Source of the DNA: CANJDH01 sp031430015
GTDB taxonomy: Bacteria; Pseudomonadota; Gammaproteobacteria; Burkholderiales; JAEUOS01
Reading direction: 5' to 3'
NCBI GenBank assembly: GCA_031430015.1
Contig: JANPAR010000160.1
Coordinates: 1-21,905, forward strand
DNA: 21,905 nt
Position numbers and translations under genes: made by a program. Shown one piece after another: positions 1 through 7,307 of this stretch. The notes beneath the pieces were generated by a model that was not told where the DNA came from, made no database searches, and saw only the letters and a program-made list of their open reading frames with translations. Numbering within the stretch: position 1 is the first letter of the stretch; every line of letters starts with the position of its first letter.

Positions 1-54
1 GAAAAAGTACAAAGCGATATCGGCGACAGCATCGCTGCGCTGGAGGATGCCTGA
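1..54 (+). CDS. hscB: HscB co-chaperone, C-terminal end (partial)
   Basis: Only the last 17 codons are in the window, ending at TGA 52-54 (...GDSIAALEDA). The identification rests mainly on position: hscB directly precedes hscA in isc operons of this type. HscB is the J-domain co-chaperone that delivers IscU to HscA. Its stop lies two bases before the chosen hscA start, and the GGAGG ribosome site of hscA (42-46) is inside this coding tail, which suggests coupled translation. Confidence 0.75.
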   Translation, partial: EKVQSDIGDSIAALEDA

Positions 55-55
55 C

Positions 56-1939
56 ATGGCATTGCTGCAAATTTCCGAACCCGGCCTCTCGACCGCACCG
101 CACGAGCATCGCCTTGTCGTCGGCATTGATCTGGGTACTACCAACTCGCTCGTGGCCGCTGTCATGAGCGGCGTGGCGCGGGTGCTACCTGACCATCAGG
201 GTCGGCCGTTGCTGCCGTCGGTGGTGCGTTACGACGCCAGAGGTGTCAACGCGGTGGGCCACGCTGCTGCCGCGCAGGCGGTGATGGACCCAGCCAATAC
301 CATCGTCTCGGTCAAGCGTTTCATGGGGCGCGGCCTCGCGGACATTCGCAAAGCCTCGGGTGGCTCGGAAGACGCGCGCCTGCCTTATGACTTCGTCGAC
401 GCCCCGGGCATGCTGAAGATTCGCACGCGAGCGGGCGAGAAAAGCCCGGTGGAAGTGTCGGCCGACATTCTCGAGTCACTCAAGATTCGCGCCGAAGAAG
501 CGCTCGGCGACAAGCTCACCGGCGCCGTGATTACAGTGCCGGCTTATTTCGATGACGCGCAACGCCAGGCCACCAAGGACGCTGCGCAACTCGCGGGCCT
601 TGAAGTGCTGCGCCTGATCAACGAGCCGACTGCGGCGGCGATTGCCTACGGCCTGGACAACGCGTCCGAAGGCATTTACGCGGTCTACGATTTGGGTGGT
701 GGCACCTTTGACATCTCGATTCTCAAACTCACCAAAGGCGTGTTTGAGGTGATGTCCACGGGCGGTGATTCCGCTCTGGGGGGCGATGATTTTGATGCGG
801 CGCTGGCTGAGTGGGCAGCCCGGGAGGCGCACCTGGTGCGGTTTTCCGGGGCGATGCGCCGAAAACTGTTGGTAGAAGCGCGTTTCGCGAAGGAGCGCCT
901 GACAGCACACGACGCCACCTTCTTCAATGTGCCGCGCGACGACGGGCAGGTAGTGGCGCTGCACCTCACGCGCAAGATGTTTGAAGCGCTCACCGAGCAC
1001 CAGTTGAAGAAAACCCTGGTCGCCACGCGCAAGGCGCTGCGTGACGCGGGCTTGAGTGCCAGTGAGGTGAAGGGCGCCGTCCTGGTCGGTGGCTCGACGC
1101 GCATGCCGCAGGTTTATACCGCTGTGAAGCAACTGTTCGGCAAAGACCCGCTGACCAATCTCAATCCGGATGAAGTGGTGGCGCTGGGTGCAGCGATGCA
1201 GGCCAATCTTCTGGCCGGTCATCACGCCGAAGGTGAAGAGTGGCTGCTGCTCGACGTGATTCCGCTCTCGTTGGGGCTGGAGACCATGGGCGGCCTCGCC
1301 GAGCGCGTGATTCCGCGCAACTCGACGATTCCGGTGGCCAAGGCGCAGGAGTTCACGACTTTCAAGGATGGCCAAACCGCGATGGCGATTCATGTAGTGC
1401 AAGGCGAGCGCGATCTGGTGTCCGACTGCCGTTCGCTGGCACGCTTTGAATTGCGCGGCATTCCGCCAATGGTGGCCGGGGCGGCGCGCATTCGCGTGAC
1501 GTTTCAGGTCGATGCCGATGGCTTGCTGTCGGTGTCGGCACAAGAGCAGACGTCGGGTGTGAAAGCCGAGATCACGGTCAAGCCCTCCTACGGATTGGGC
1601 GACGACGAAATCGCACGCATGCTGCGTGAATCATTTGACCGCGCCGGTGACGACATCAAGGCGCGTGCCTTGCGTGAGCAGCAGGTCGAGGCTGAGCAGA
1701 TGCTGGGCGCGATTGATGCGGCGTTGGCTGTTGATGCCGCGCTGCTCTCGGCAGATGAGCGCGCCGCCATCGATGCGTTGTGCGGCAAACTGCGTGTCAC
1801 GGCGGCGGGTACAGATCACCTCGCGGTTAAGGCAGCCGTTGAGGCGCTGAACAAGGGCAGCGAAGACTTTGCCGGGCGGCGCATGGATCGCGCGATTCAT
1901 GCGGCGCTGGCCGGGCGGACCCTGGCCTCCATTTCCTGA
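56..1939 (+). CDS. hscA: Fe-S protein assembly chaperone HscA (Hsp70 family)
   Basis: 627-residue Hsp70-type ATPase that acts on IscU to release Fe-S clusters to apo-proteins in the cytosol. The N-terminal nucleotide-binding domain shows the phosphate-1 motif VGIDLGTTNSLVA near residue 22, the phosphate-2 motif DLGGGTFDISIL near residue 220 and the adenosine motif VLVGGSTRMPQVY near residue 345. The substrate-binding beta domain and helical lid follow. The length fits HscA (about 615-625). An ATG at 47 is in frame, but GGAGG at 42-46 would leave it no spacer. ATG 56 has a 9-nt spacer and gives the usual betaproteobacterial start MALLQISEPG. It lies between hscB and fdx in the isc operon. Confidence 0.97.
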   Translation: MALLQISEPGLSTAPHEHRLVVGIDLGTTNSLVAAVMSGVARVLPDHQGRPLLPSVVRYDARGVNAVGHAAAAQAVMDPANTIVSVKRFMGRGLADIRKASGGSEDARLPYDFVDAPGMLKIRTRAGEKSPVEVSADILESLKIRAEEALGDKLTGAVITVPAYFDDAQRQATKDAAQLAGLEVLRLINEPTAAAIAYGLDNASEGIYAVYDLGGGTFDISILKLTKGVFEVMSTGGDSALGGDDFDAALAEWAAREAHLVRFSGAMRRKLLVEARFAKERLTAHDATFFNVPRDDGQVVALHLTRKMFEALTEHQLKKTLVATRKALRDAGLSASEVKGAVLVGGSTRMPQVYTAVKQLFGKDPLTNLNPDEVVALGAAMQANLLAGHHAEGEEWLLLDVIPLSLGLETMGGLAERVIPRNSTIPVAKAQEFTTFKDGQTAMAIHVVQGERDLVSDCRSLARFELRGIPPMVAGAARIRVTFQVDADGLLSVSAQEQTSGVKAEITVKPSYGLGDDEIARMLRESFDRAGDDIKARALREQQVEAEQMLGAIDAALAVDAALLSADERAAIDALCGKLRVTAAGTDHLAVKAAVEALNKGSEDFAGRRMDRAIHAALAGRTLASIS

Positions 1940-1960
1940 GACATTCCTGAGAAACAATTC

Positions 1961-2302
1961 ATGCCGCAAATCGTTGTGCTGCCCCATGTCGAGCTGTGCC
2001 CCGAAGGCGCCGTGATTGACGCCCTCTCCGGCGTTTCCCTGTGCGATGCGTTGTTGCAGAACGATGTCGATATCGAACACGCCTGCGAAAAATCCTGTGC
2101 CTGCACCACCTGCCACATCATTGTGCGCGAAGGCTTTGCCGCGCTCGATCCTTCTGACGAAAAAGAAGACGACCTGCTCGACAAAGCCTGGGGTCTGGAA
2201 GTGCATTCGCGGCTGTCGTGTCAGGTGGTTTTGGGCGATGCCGACTTGGTGATCGAGATTCCGAAATACACCATCAACATGGCGAAAGAAGGGAAGCACT
2301 GA
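1961..2302 (+). CDS. fdx: ISC-type [2Fe-2S] ferredoxin
   Basis: 113-residue ferredoxin of the isc operon, an electron donor for cluster assembly on IscU. The cluster ligands are visible in CEKSCACTTC (C-x5-C-x2-C spacing, with an extra Cys inside) plus the distal Cys in RLSCQVV. The C-terminus IPKYTINMAKEGKH is typical of Fdx/IscFdx rather than plant-type electron carriers. It begins 21 nt after hscA and is followed by iscX 2 nt after its stop. The ribosome site is weak (GAGAAAC). Confidence 0.96.
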   Translation: MPQIVVLPHVELCPEGAVIDALSGVSLCDALLQNDVDIEHACEKSCACTTCHIIVREGFAALDPSDEKEDDLLDKAWGLEVHSRLSCQVVLGDADLVIEIPKYTINMAKEGKH

Positions 2303-2304
2303 TC

Positions 2305-2499
2305 ATGAAATGGACCGACTCCCGCGAGATCGCCATTGCGCTGTGCGAAGCGCATCCCGATGTAGACCCGCTCAAGGTGCGCTTCACCGAATTGCACGCG
2401 TGGGTGTGTGCGCTGCCCGGCTTTGCTGATGAACCCAATCGCTCCGGAGAAAAAATTCTGGAAGCGATTCAGATGATGTGGATAGACGAGGCGGAATAA
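2305..2499 (+). CDS. iscX: Fe-S assembly protein IscX
   Basis: 64-residue acidic protein starting MKWTDSREIAIALCE and ending MMWIDEAE, the full length of the IscX/YfhJ family. IscX binds IscS and iron and is thought to tune cluster assembly. The start ATG 2305 lies 2 nt after the fdx stop, with AAGGGAAG upstream (within fdx). A longer in-frame reading from 2218 overlaps fdx deeply and is not needed. It is the last gene of the isc operon here; the next gene is convergent. Confidence 0.95.
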   Translation: MKWTDSREIAIALCEAHPDVDPLKVRFTELHAWVCALPGFADEPNRSGEKILEAIQMMWIDEAE

Positions 2500-2603
2500 G
2501 CGCCGCCCGTTGCGATCTTTGGGACGTTCTACGGCGTTCTTGCAGCACTATCGCAGCCGCGTCCGGGTGAAGCCGCAGCCGCAGTGTGTTGTAGTGAGGC
2601 CTT

Positions 2604-2623
2604 CCCGCCGGCGCGCTGGCGGG
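2604..2623. terminator. GC hairpin between convergent iscX and the permease gene
   Basis: CCCGCC at 2604-2609 pairs with GGCGGG at 2618-2623 around an 8-nt loop. It lies in the 134-nt gap between the convergent iscX and permease genes. No U-run follows on either strand, so an intrinsic terminator is not proven; it could be a weak or factor-assisted one. Confidence 0.35.
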
Positions 2624-2633
2624 TGCTCGAGAT

Positions 2634-3494
2634 TCACGCCAGCGCAATCCCCGCCAGACCAAGCATCATCAACAACGCCGCCGCGATGCGACGTGGCGCA
2701 TCGCCTTCATTCAGCAGTTGTGTGCCATACAAGGCTGCAATTAGTATGCTGATCTCGCGCGCAGGGGCGACATAGGAGAGCGGCGCAACTTGCATCGCGA
2801 ACAACGCGAGGCAATACGACAAGGGTGACAGCACTGCGACCGTGATCACCGCCTTGCGGCTGTTGCGCCAAATGCCGCGTACCTTGTCCATTTGCCGGAG
2901 TGCATGCGGTGTTGTGACTACCAGCCGCAACACGATGGAGCACCAGTAGTAAATCACCGGGGGAATCAACAACGCCGCGACGGCTTGCCGGTCCCACACC
3001 GTGTAGATCGCAATCATGGTGCCGGTGAGCAGGGCAAACCCGATGCCGCTGCCGCCCTTGCGCAGCATGGTCAGCGGGTTACCGGATAGCAGTACCGCGC
3101 CGCAGCCGATCATCAACGCCCCCGCCAGCGCCGCCGGTGCTGGGCGCTCGCCCAGCAGCAGCATCGCGGCCACGATGGTCAACAGCGGGCCGCTGGCACG
3201 CGCGAGGGGATACACCACCGATAAATCGCCGGTGCGGTAGCCACGGTCGAGAAAAGCGAAATAGGCGACGTGAATCACTGCACTGCCAAGCATCATCACG
3301 ATGGCCAATGCATCGGGCCGATAGCCGGTTTGCACAATTACCACGAGAGCGATGGGCAGGTAGACCAGCGACTCGATCCACGCCACCAGCCAGAAAAACG
3401 CGATGCCGCCACCCGGGCTTTTCTTCAACACCAGATTCCACGTGGCGTGAAAAAACGCCGCAGCGAGAATCAGGAGCAGGGCGGAGAGGGGCAC
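2634..3494 (-). CDS. EamA/DMT-family membrane permease
   Basis: 286-residue, almost wholly hydrophobic protein with about ten predicted membrane helices in two halves, the usual EamA (drug/metabolite transporter) layout. The N-terminus LLLILAAAFFHATWNLVLKK and the segment YPLARASGPLLTIVAAMLLL match the first EamA repeat; the second half carries YVAPAREISILIAALYG. Substrate cannot be told from sequence; relatives export amino acids or other small metabolites. The start is a GTG at 3494 with no clear ribosome site, so the exact start is uncertain. It is convergent with iscX. Confidence 0.88.
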   Translation of the reverse strand: MPLSALLLILAAAFFHATWNLVLKKSPGGGIAFFWLVAWIESLVYLPIALVVIVQTGYRPDALAIVMMLGSAVIHVAYFAFLDRGYRTGDLSVVYPLARASGPLLTIVAAMLLLGERPAPAALAGALMIGCGAVLLSGNPLTMLRKGGSGIGFALLTGTMIAIYTVWDRQAVAALLIPPVIYYWCSIVLRLVVTTPHALRQMDKVRGIWRNSRKAVITVAVLSPLSYCLALFAMQVAPLSYVAPAREISILIAALYGTQLLNEGDAPRRIAAALLMMLGLAGIALA

Positions 3495-3607
3495 TGGGAA
3501 CGGCTGTCCGGAGAGAGGCGAGACGAATCGATGTACGGCAAAAGTATGCGAATCTACGACGCGCCAGCGAGCTCGCTACCAACTGCGCAAATGCCTGCCC
3601 ACGGTCC

Positions 3608-3640
3608 AAAAAATGAGGGCAGCCATTGGCTGCCCTCATT
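3608..3640 (-). terminator. Rho-independent terminator of the glycine-zipper gene
   Basis: A perfect 13-bp inverted repeat, AATGAGGGCAGCC (3612-3624) and its complement (3628-3640), with a 3-nt loop. Read on the minus strand it is followed by a run of six T (complement of 3608-3613). It lies 25 nt past the stop of the minus-strand gene at 3665, so it ends that transcript and insulates the permease gene downstream. Confidence 0.93.
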
Positions 3641-3664
3641 GTGGCACGGGAATTACGCGATCGA

Positions 3665-4594
3665 TCAGGAGTAGTTCAGGCTGAGCGAACTGCCTTCCAC
3701 TTTGACGCGGTCACCGGCGCGCCAATTCGGCTGCGTGGCGCTGGGAATCGAACGCAGGCTGCCGTCTTCCATGCGCACCACCACCTCGTACGACTTCACG
3801 GTGCGGTAGCTTTTTTCGGCCTGATGGCCGGCGAAGCCACCACCAAGCGCGCCAAGAATCGCCAACGCATCACGGCCACGGCCATTGCCGAACTGCTTGC
3901 CTAGGACAGCTCCGCCGAGCGCACCACCGGCCATGCCGAGGCCCGAGCCTTCACCTGGCTTCTCGATTTCGCGAATGCTCTCGATAGTGCCGCACGAGTA
4001 GCAGGTTGCCTTGGACGGCGTGCCGGCCTGCGCTACCGGGTAGGTGGCCGGATAGTTTTGCGAAGACGTCGAAGTCACGGGCGGGTAGGGCTGCGAGTTG
4101 CCCTGACCATACGGCTGTTGGCCGTAGGGTTGCTGCCCATAAGGCGACTGACTATTGGTTGACGAGCTGGTCTGACCATAGGCACCGCCATCACTGCGCG
4201 ATGCCGACACTTCCACCGGGTGGGCGGAGACCGGCGAGGCACGGCCATAGGGTTCATCAACATTGCGCGAAGTCGTGCGGATCACACGGGGCCGTGGTGC
4301 CGGGAGGCGTTCAACCGCCGGCGTTTGCGCTGCCGCGGAGGCGGGCTGTACGGCGACCGGCGTGGCGGGCAAAACAGGTGCGGTGGCCGGCGCAGCCATT
4401 GCAGGCCCACTGGGCGCGGCGAACGTGGGCTGGGCCGCGCCTATTACGTTCTGCGGCGCATCGCCTTTTTTGACCGGCAGATAACCGGTCATGGCGCCGA
4501 TACCGGCGACCGACAGTGCGATCACGGATACAGCGGCAGCCTTGTAGAGAGCGGGGATCACCGTTTGCGGTGTGGTTTGAATAACGTTTTCCAT
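3665..4594 (-). CDS. Glycine-zipper 2TM envelope protein
   Basis: 309-residue protein. The start ATG 4594 has GGAGG five nt upstream; longer in-frame readings lack this. Order: cytoplasmic N-terminus, one hydrophobic anchor (about residues 18-40), a long Pro/Ala/Ser/Gln-rich low-complexity region with a PYGQQ triplet, a CYSCG pair (C198, C201), a glycine zipper (about 217-257, GGALGGAVLGKQFG then GALGGGFAGHQ), and a small C-terminal domain (YEVVVRMEDGSLRSI ... GDRVKVEG). The zipper plus C-terminal domain resemble SlyB/PcpS-type outer membrane proteins. Unlike them it has no lipobox, so it is probably anchored in the inner membrane and reaches into the periplasm. The role is inferred only as envelope structure or stress related. 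It has its own terminator. Confidence 0.85.
   Translation of the reverse strand: MENVIQTTPQTVIPALYKAAAVSVIALSVAGIGAMTGYLPVKKGDAPQNVIGAAQPTFAAPSGPAMAAPATAPVLPATPVAVQPASAAAQTPAVERLPAPRPRVIRTTSRNVDEPYGRASPVSAHPVEVSASRSDGGAYGQTSSSTNSQSPYGQQPYGQQPYGQGNSQPYPPVTSTSSQNYPATYPVAQAGTPSKATCYSCGTIESIREIEKPGEGSGLGMAGGALGGAVLGKQFGNGRGRDALAILGALGGGFAGHQAEKSYRTVKSYEVVVRMEDGSLRSIPSATQPNWRAGDRVKVEGSSLSLNYS
4100..4144 (-). repeat. Three tandem 15-nt repeats coding PYGQQ
   Basis: Inside the low-complexity region of the glycine-zipper gene, three 15-nt units encode PYGQQ, PYGQQ and PYGQG. The units differ at several third positions, so the repeat is old and kept at protein level rather than freshly expanded. Confidence 0.85.
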
Positions 4595-4738
4595 TTGAAC
4601 CTCCGGTAGATTGCGCCAACGTGGCGCTGAGCAGATAACGTGCATTGTGGACATGCGGCCCACCGCAAGCTGTGACCGTTTGTAATCGGATGTAACGCCT
4701 GTTACGCTTGGTGCCAACTTGTTACCGGGACGACGCCG
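4595..4738. promoter_or_regulatory. Divergent promoter region with a GTAAC inverted repeat
   Basis: 144 nt between the divergent glycine-zipper and sugar dehydrogenase genes must hold both promoters. The clearest element is GTAAC (4692-4696), 4 nt, GTTAC (4701-4705), with further TGTAA and TTGTTAC copies at 4681 and 4719. These could form a regulator site. No convincing -35/-10 pair stands out. Confidence 0.4.
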
Positions 4739-5842
4739 ATGCGCGCTCTGCTTGCTGTTTTCCTGTTCATCAGTGCCGCCGCACTCGCACAAGAGGTTCA
4801 ATCGGAAAAAGCGCGGTTTCGCGTGGTGACGGTTGCGAGCGGGCTGGATCGCCCCTGGGCGCTGGCGTTCTTGCCCGATGGCCGCATGCTGGTGACGGAA
4901 AAGCCCGGGCGCATGCGCATCGTCGCGCGTGACGGCACGCTGTCCCCACCACTAGCGGGCGTGCCAGTGGTCGCGACACAGGGGCAGGGCGGTCTACTCG
5001 ACGTGATCGTGGATCGTGAGTTCGCTACCAACCGCATGATCACGTTTTGCTATGCCGAACCGGGCGCGGGCGGGGCCGGCACGGCGGTAGCGCGTGCGCG
5101 ATTGGGCGAGAACGGACTTGAAGACGTCACGGTGATCTTTCGCCAGCAGCCGAAAGTCGCCGGTGGTTTGCACTTTGGTTGCCGCATTGTCCCGGCGCGC
5201 GATGGGCTGTTGTATGTCACGCTCGGTGAGCGTTACAACCGCGATCGTGCGCAGGATCTAGCTGCGCATCTGGGCAAGGTGATTCGCATTCGCCCCGACG
5301 GCACCGTGCCGCCGGACAATCCCTTCGTAAACCGTGCCGGTGCGCTCCCGGAAATCTGGAGCTACGGCCACCGCAACCCGCAGGGTGCGGCGCTGCATCC
5401 TCAAACCGGCAAGCTGTGGCTGCATGAACACGGCGCGCGCGGCGGCGATGAAATCAACATTCCCGACGCGGGCAAGAACTACGGCTGGCCGGTGATCACG
5501 CATGGCATCGACTACTCGGGCGCGCCGATCGGCATCGGCAAGGCCGCGCCGGGCATGGAACAGCCGCGTTACTTTTGGGTGCCGTCGATTGCGCCATCGG
5601 GCATGGCCTTCTACACGGGCGATGCGTTCCCGTCCTGGAAAGACAATCTCTTCGTCGGCGCGCTGGCCGGGCAGCGGCTAGTGCGGCTGGAACTCGACGG
5701 CGACAGCGTTAAACACGAGGAACGCCTTCTGGGCGACTTGCGCGAGCGCATTCGCGACGTTCGTGCCGGGCCGAATGGCCTGATCTATTTGTTAACTGAC
5801 AGCGCCAATGGCAGCGTGTTGCGGCTGGAGCCGATTCGTTAG
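4739..5842 (+). CDS. Secreted PQQ-dependent sugar dehydrogenase (GSDH/YliI type)
   Basis: 367 residues with a Sec signal peptide (MRALLAVFLFISAAALAQ, cleavage near residue 18), so periplasmic or secreted. The rest is a glucose/sorbosone dehydrogenase beta-propeller. Visible family marks are GLDRPWALAFLPDGRMLVTE (blade start), LHFGCRIV, LYVTLGERYN, SYGHRNPQGAALHP and LWLHEHGARGGDEINI, then NYGWPVITHG. Homologues (Asd, YliI) oxidise aldose sugars with PQQ. The electron acceptor and the sugar are not visible. GGGA at 4727-4730 serves as a weak ribosome site. No PQQ biosynthesis genes lie in the window. The gene appears monocistronic and is followed by a relic sequence rather than a partner gene. 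Confidence 0.92.
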   Translation: MRALLAVFLFISAAALAQEVQSEKARFRVVTVASGLDRPWALAFLPDGRMLVTEKPGRMRIVARDGTLSPPLAGVPVVATQGQGGLLDVIVDREFATNRMITFCYAEPGAGGAGTAVARARLGENGLEDVTVIFRQQPKVAGGLHFGCRIVPARDGLLYVTLGERYNRDRAQDLAAHLGKVIRIRPDGTVPPDNPFVNRAGALPEIWSYGHRNPQGAALHPQTGKLWLHEHGARGGDEINIPDAGKNYGWPVITHGIDYSGAPIGIGKAAPGMEQPRYFWVPSIAPSGMAFYTGDAFPSWKDNLFVGALAGQRLVRLELDGDSVKHEERLLGDLRERIRDVRAGPNGLIYLLTDSANGSVLRLEPIR

Positions 5843-5858
5843 ACAGGCGCGAGGTTTT

Positions 5859-5918
5859 GAGCGCGTTGAGGTCATCGCCGCGCGCGGCGAGTTTGGCGAG
5901 GATCTCGTCCTCGTTGAT
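5859..5918 (-). pseudogene. Relic of a methyltransferase 5' region
   Basis: These 60 bases match 10370-10429, codons 18-37 of the methyltransferase gene at 9638-10480, at 56 of 60 positions. The minus-strand frame reads INEDEILAKLAARGDDLNAL. Three of the four differences are silent. There is no start: a TGA lies in frame directly before it, and after the match the frame runs into the antisense of the sugar dehydrogenase gene. It is the remnant of a paralogous gene or an old duplication. The rest of this 203-nt gap (5843-6045) holds a 9-bp inverted repeat (5990-5998 with 6021-6029) that may help end transcription, and nothing else I can name. Confidence 0.85.
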
Positions 5919-6045
5919 TCAAGAATGCGTCGCGATACCAACAGCCGGCCTCGTAGAGCCGGCGGCAGGCAAAGGGATAAACGAGTCACCGTGCGGCACA
6001 GCAGCGGCTACCCATGCGCGTGCCGCACGCTATGCCCGCACAGCC

Positions 6046-7164
6046 TTACCTGCCAAGATGCTTGTCGAAGAAGCGCGCGATTTCTTCAAACGCTTCGCGC
6101 GTTTCGGGGGCATCCACATCGCGGTAATAGTGTGCGTGCGATTGCCCCTCGAACACCTGCAACGCCGCCTCTACGCCGGCCTGGCGCAGCTTGCGGTGAA
6201 CGCGCACCGTGCTCGAGAGCAGCAGATCGCGCGTGCCGGTGGTGAGAATGGCAGGCGGGAAGCCGCGCAGGTCGCCATAGACCGGCGAGAGCAGCGGGTC
6301 TTTGAGATCGCGCCCGGCGGTGTAGAGCGCAGCGCGCTGGTCGCAACTGGCGCCGGGGGCGACCAGCACGTTGTCAAGCATGGCGTTGGTGTGGAACGAA
6401 TCACCGGCGTTGGTGAGGTCTGACATCGGCGTGCCGGGGGCGATGGCGCCGGGCAGCGGCAGCTTGTCGCGCTTGGCGCGCAAGATCATCGCCAGCGTGA
6501 GATTGCCGCCGGCCGACGAGCCGAAGATGGCCATGTTCTTCGGCGCAGTCATTTTGGTTGCGGCATTCCACACCGTCATCGCGTCATCGAGCGCAGCCGG
6601 GTAGGGATGATCGGGCGGCATGCGGTAGTCAACCGAGATCACCTTGAATTTGCCAAAGCCCGCCATGTAGATCGCTTCACCCGTGCCTGATTCGCCGGGG
6701 AAGCTCACGAAGCAGCCGCCGTGCACGTGGATCAACAGACGGTCGCGGTTCTCCGGCGCAATCACCTCGGGCGTGAGCAAATGGGCCTTGACGCCATCAA
6801 TGGTGATCGGTTCGACCTTCACCTTCAATGCCGCGCGCAGCGCCGGCAAACCGCGCAGCGCGGCATCGGCACCGGCCTTGACCTGGGCCTTCCATTCATC
6901 GGCGGTCTTGGGGATCACGTTCCAGGTCGGCGTGAGGGGCGCGGCGATCAGTTTCTGCATTTGCGGGCTGACGGTGTCCGGCACCGGAATTTTCTTGGCT
7001 GGCAGATCGCGCGTGTCCTGGGCGGTCGCGCCGAGGGAGCACAGCGTCAGGATGGCTGCGGTGGCGGCGCGCCGAATTGAGTTGCCAAGCGAGTTGCCAA
7101 TCGATTGGCCAAGCGTGGATTTGCCAACCGTGGCGCGCAAGGGTGCGGAAGCGTCGGGATGCAT
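6046..7164 (-). CDS. Secreted alpha/beta-hydrolase, HSL-type esterase
   Basis: 372 residues. An oxyanion-hole HGG (HVHGGCF, about 147-152), nucleophile elbow GSSAG (S217), acid D313 (GTRDLLL) and base H343 (GQSHAHYY) form a full catalytic set of the hormone-sensitive lipase family. It should hydrolyse short acyl esters; the substrate is unknown. Residues 31-49 (RRAATAAILTLCSLGATAQ) look like a Sec signal, preceded by an unusually long polar stretch with SIGNSLGNSI repeats, so the true start may lie further in (a TTG near codon 26). The chosen ATG 7164 has only a weak ribosome site (AAAGGCCC). It lies downstream of the accessory gene trio in the same orientation, but its base composition is that of the chromosome. 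Confidence 0.88.
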   Translation of the reverse strand: MHPDASAPLRATVGKSTLGQSIGNSLGNSIRRAATAAILTLCSLGATAQDTRDLPAKKIPVPDTVSPQMQKLIAAPLTPTWNVIPKTADEWKAQVKAGADAALRGLPALRAALKVKVEPITIDGVKAHLLTPEVIAPENRDRLLIHVHGGCFVSFPGESGTGEAIYMAGFGKFKVISVDYRMPPDHPYPAALDDAMTVWNAATKMTAPKNMAIFGSSAGGNLTLAMILRAKRDKLPLPGAIAPGTPMSDLTNAGDSFHTNAMLDNVLVAPGASCDQRAALYTAGRDLKDPLLSPVYGDLRGFPPAILTTGTRDLLLSSTVRVHRKLRQAGVEAALQVFEGQSHAHYYRDVDAPETREAFEEIARFFDKHLGR

Positions 7165-7232
7165 GATGAAGGGCCTTTGGTGAGTTTGGGTGCGTGATCG
7201 TTGAGGGCGCGGCAGTCGTGGCATTGACGTGG

Positions 7233-7290
7233 GGCCAACCGGCGCTGCGCGGCTTTATGCTAACCGTCCGTGTTGGGCGCAGAGTTAGCC
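7233..7290 (-). repeat. attC-like element downstream of the HNH gene
   Basis: On the minus strand a 58-nt element begins with GGCTAAC (complement of 7284-7290) and ends with GTTGGCC (complement of 7233-7239). These pair at 6 of 7 positions plus a T-G wobble. Inside, CTGCGC and GCGCAG (7277-7282 and 7245-7250) pair perfectly. Length, AAC...GTT ends and a place 17 nt after a stop codon are those of an integron attC site. Weak points: GTTGGCC misses the GTTRRRY consensus by one base, and the two spacers are unequal (1 and 5 nt). Confidence 0.45.
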
Positions 7291-7307
7291 TTCGTTCTCA
7301 CAAAAAA

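Noticed and set aside
476..1543. A 355-codon open frame on the minus strand
   Set aside because: It lies wholly opposite hscA, has no recognisable family features, and is an expected shadow of GC-rich coding sequence.
4100..4144. PYGQQ repeats as a recent microsatellite or CRISPR-like array
   Set aside because: Only three 15-nt coding units with diverged third positions and no spacers; it is protein low complexity.
4075..4473. Plus-strand open frames opposite the glycine-zipper gene
   Set aside because: Arg/Ala/Pro-rich shadows without ribosome sites or homology marks. The minus-strand gene has a strong ribosome site and terminator.
7264..7290. GCTAAC...GTTAGC as a complete short attC (about 30 nt)
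   Set aside because: Too short for an attC. The 58-nt reading from 7233 to 7290, with inner CTGCGC/GCGCAG pairing, is better.
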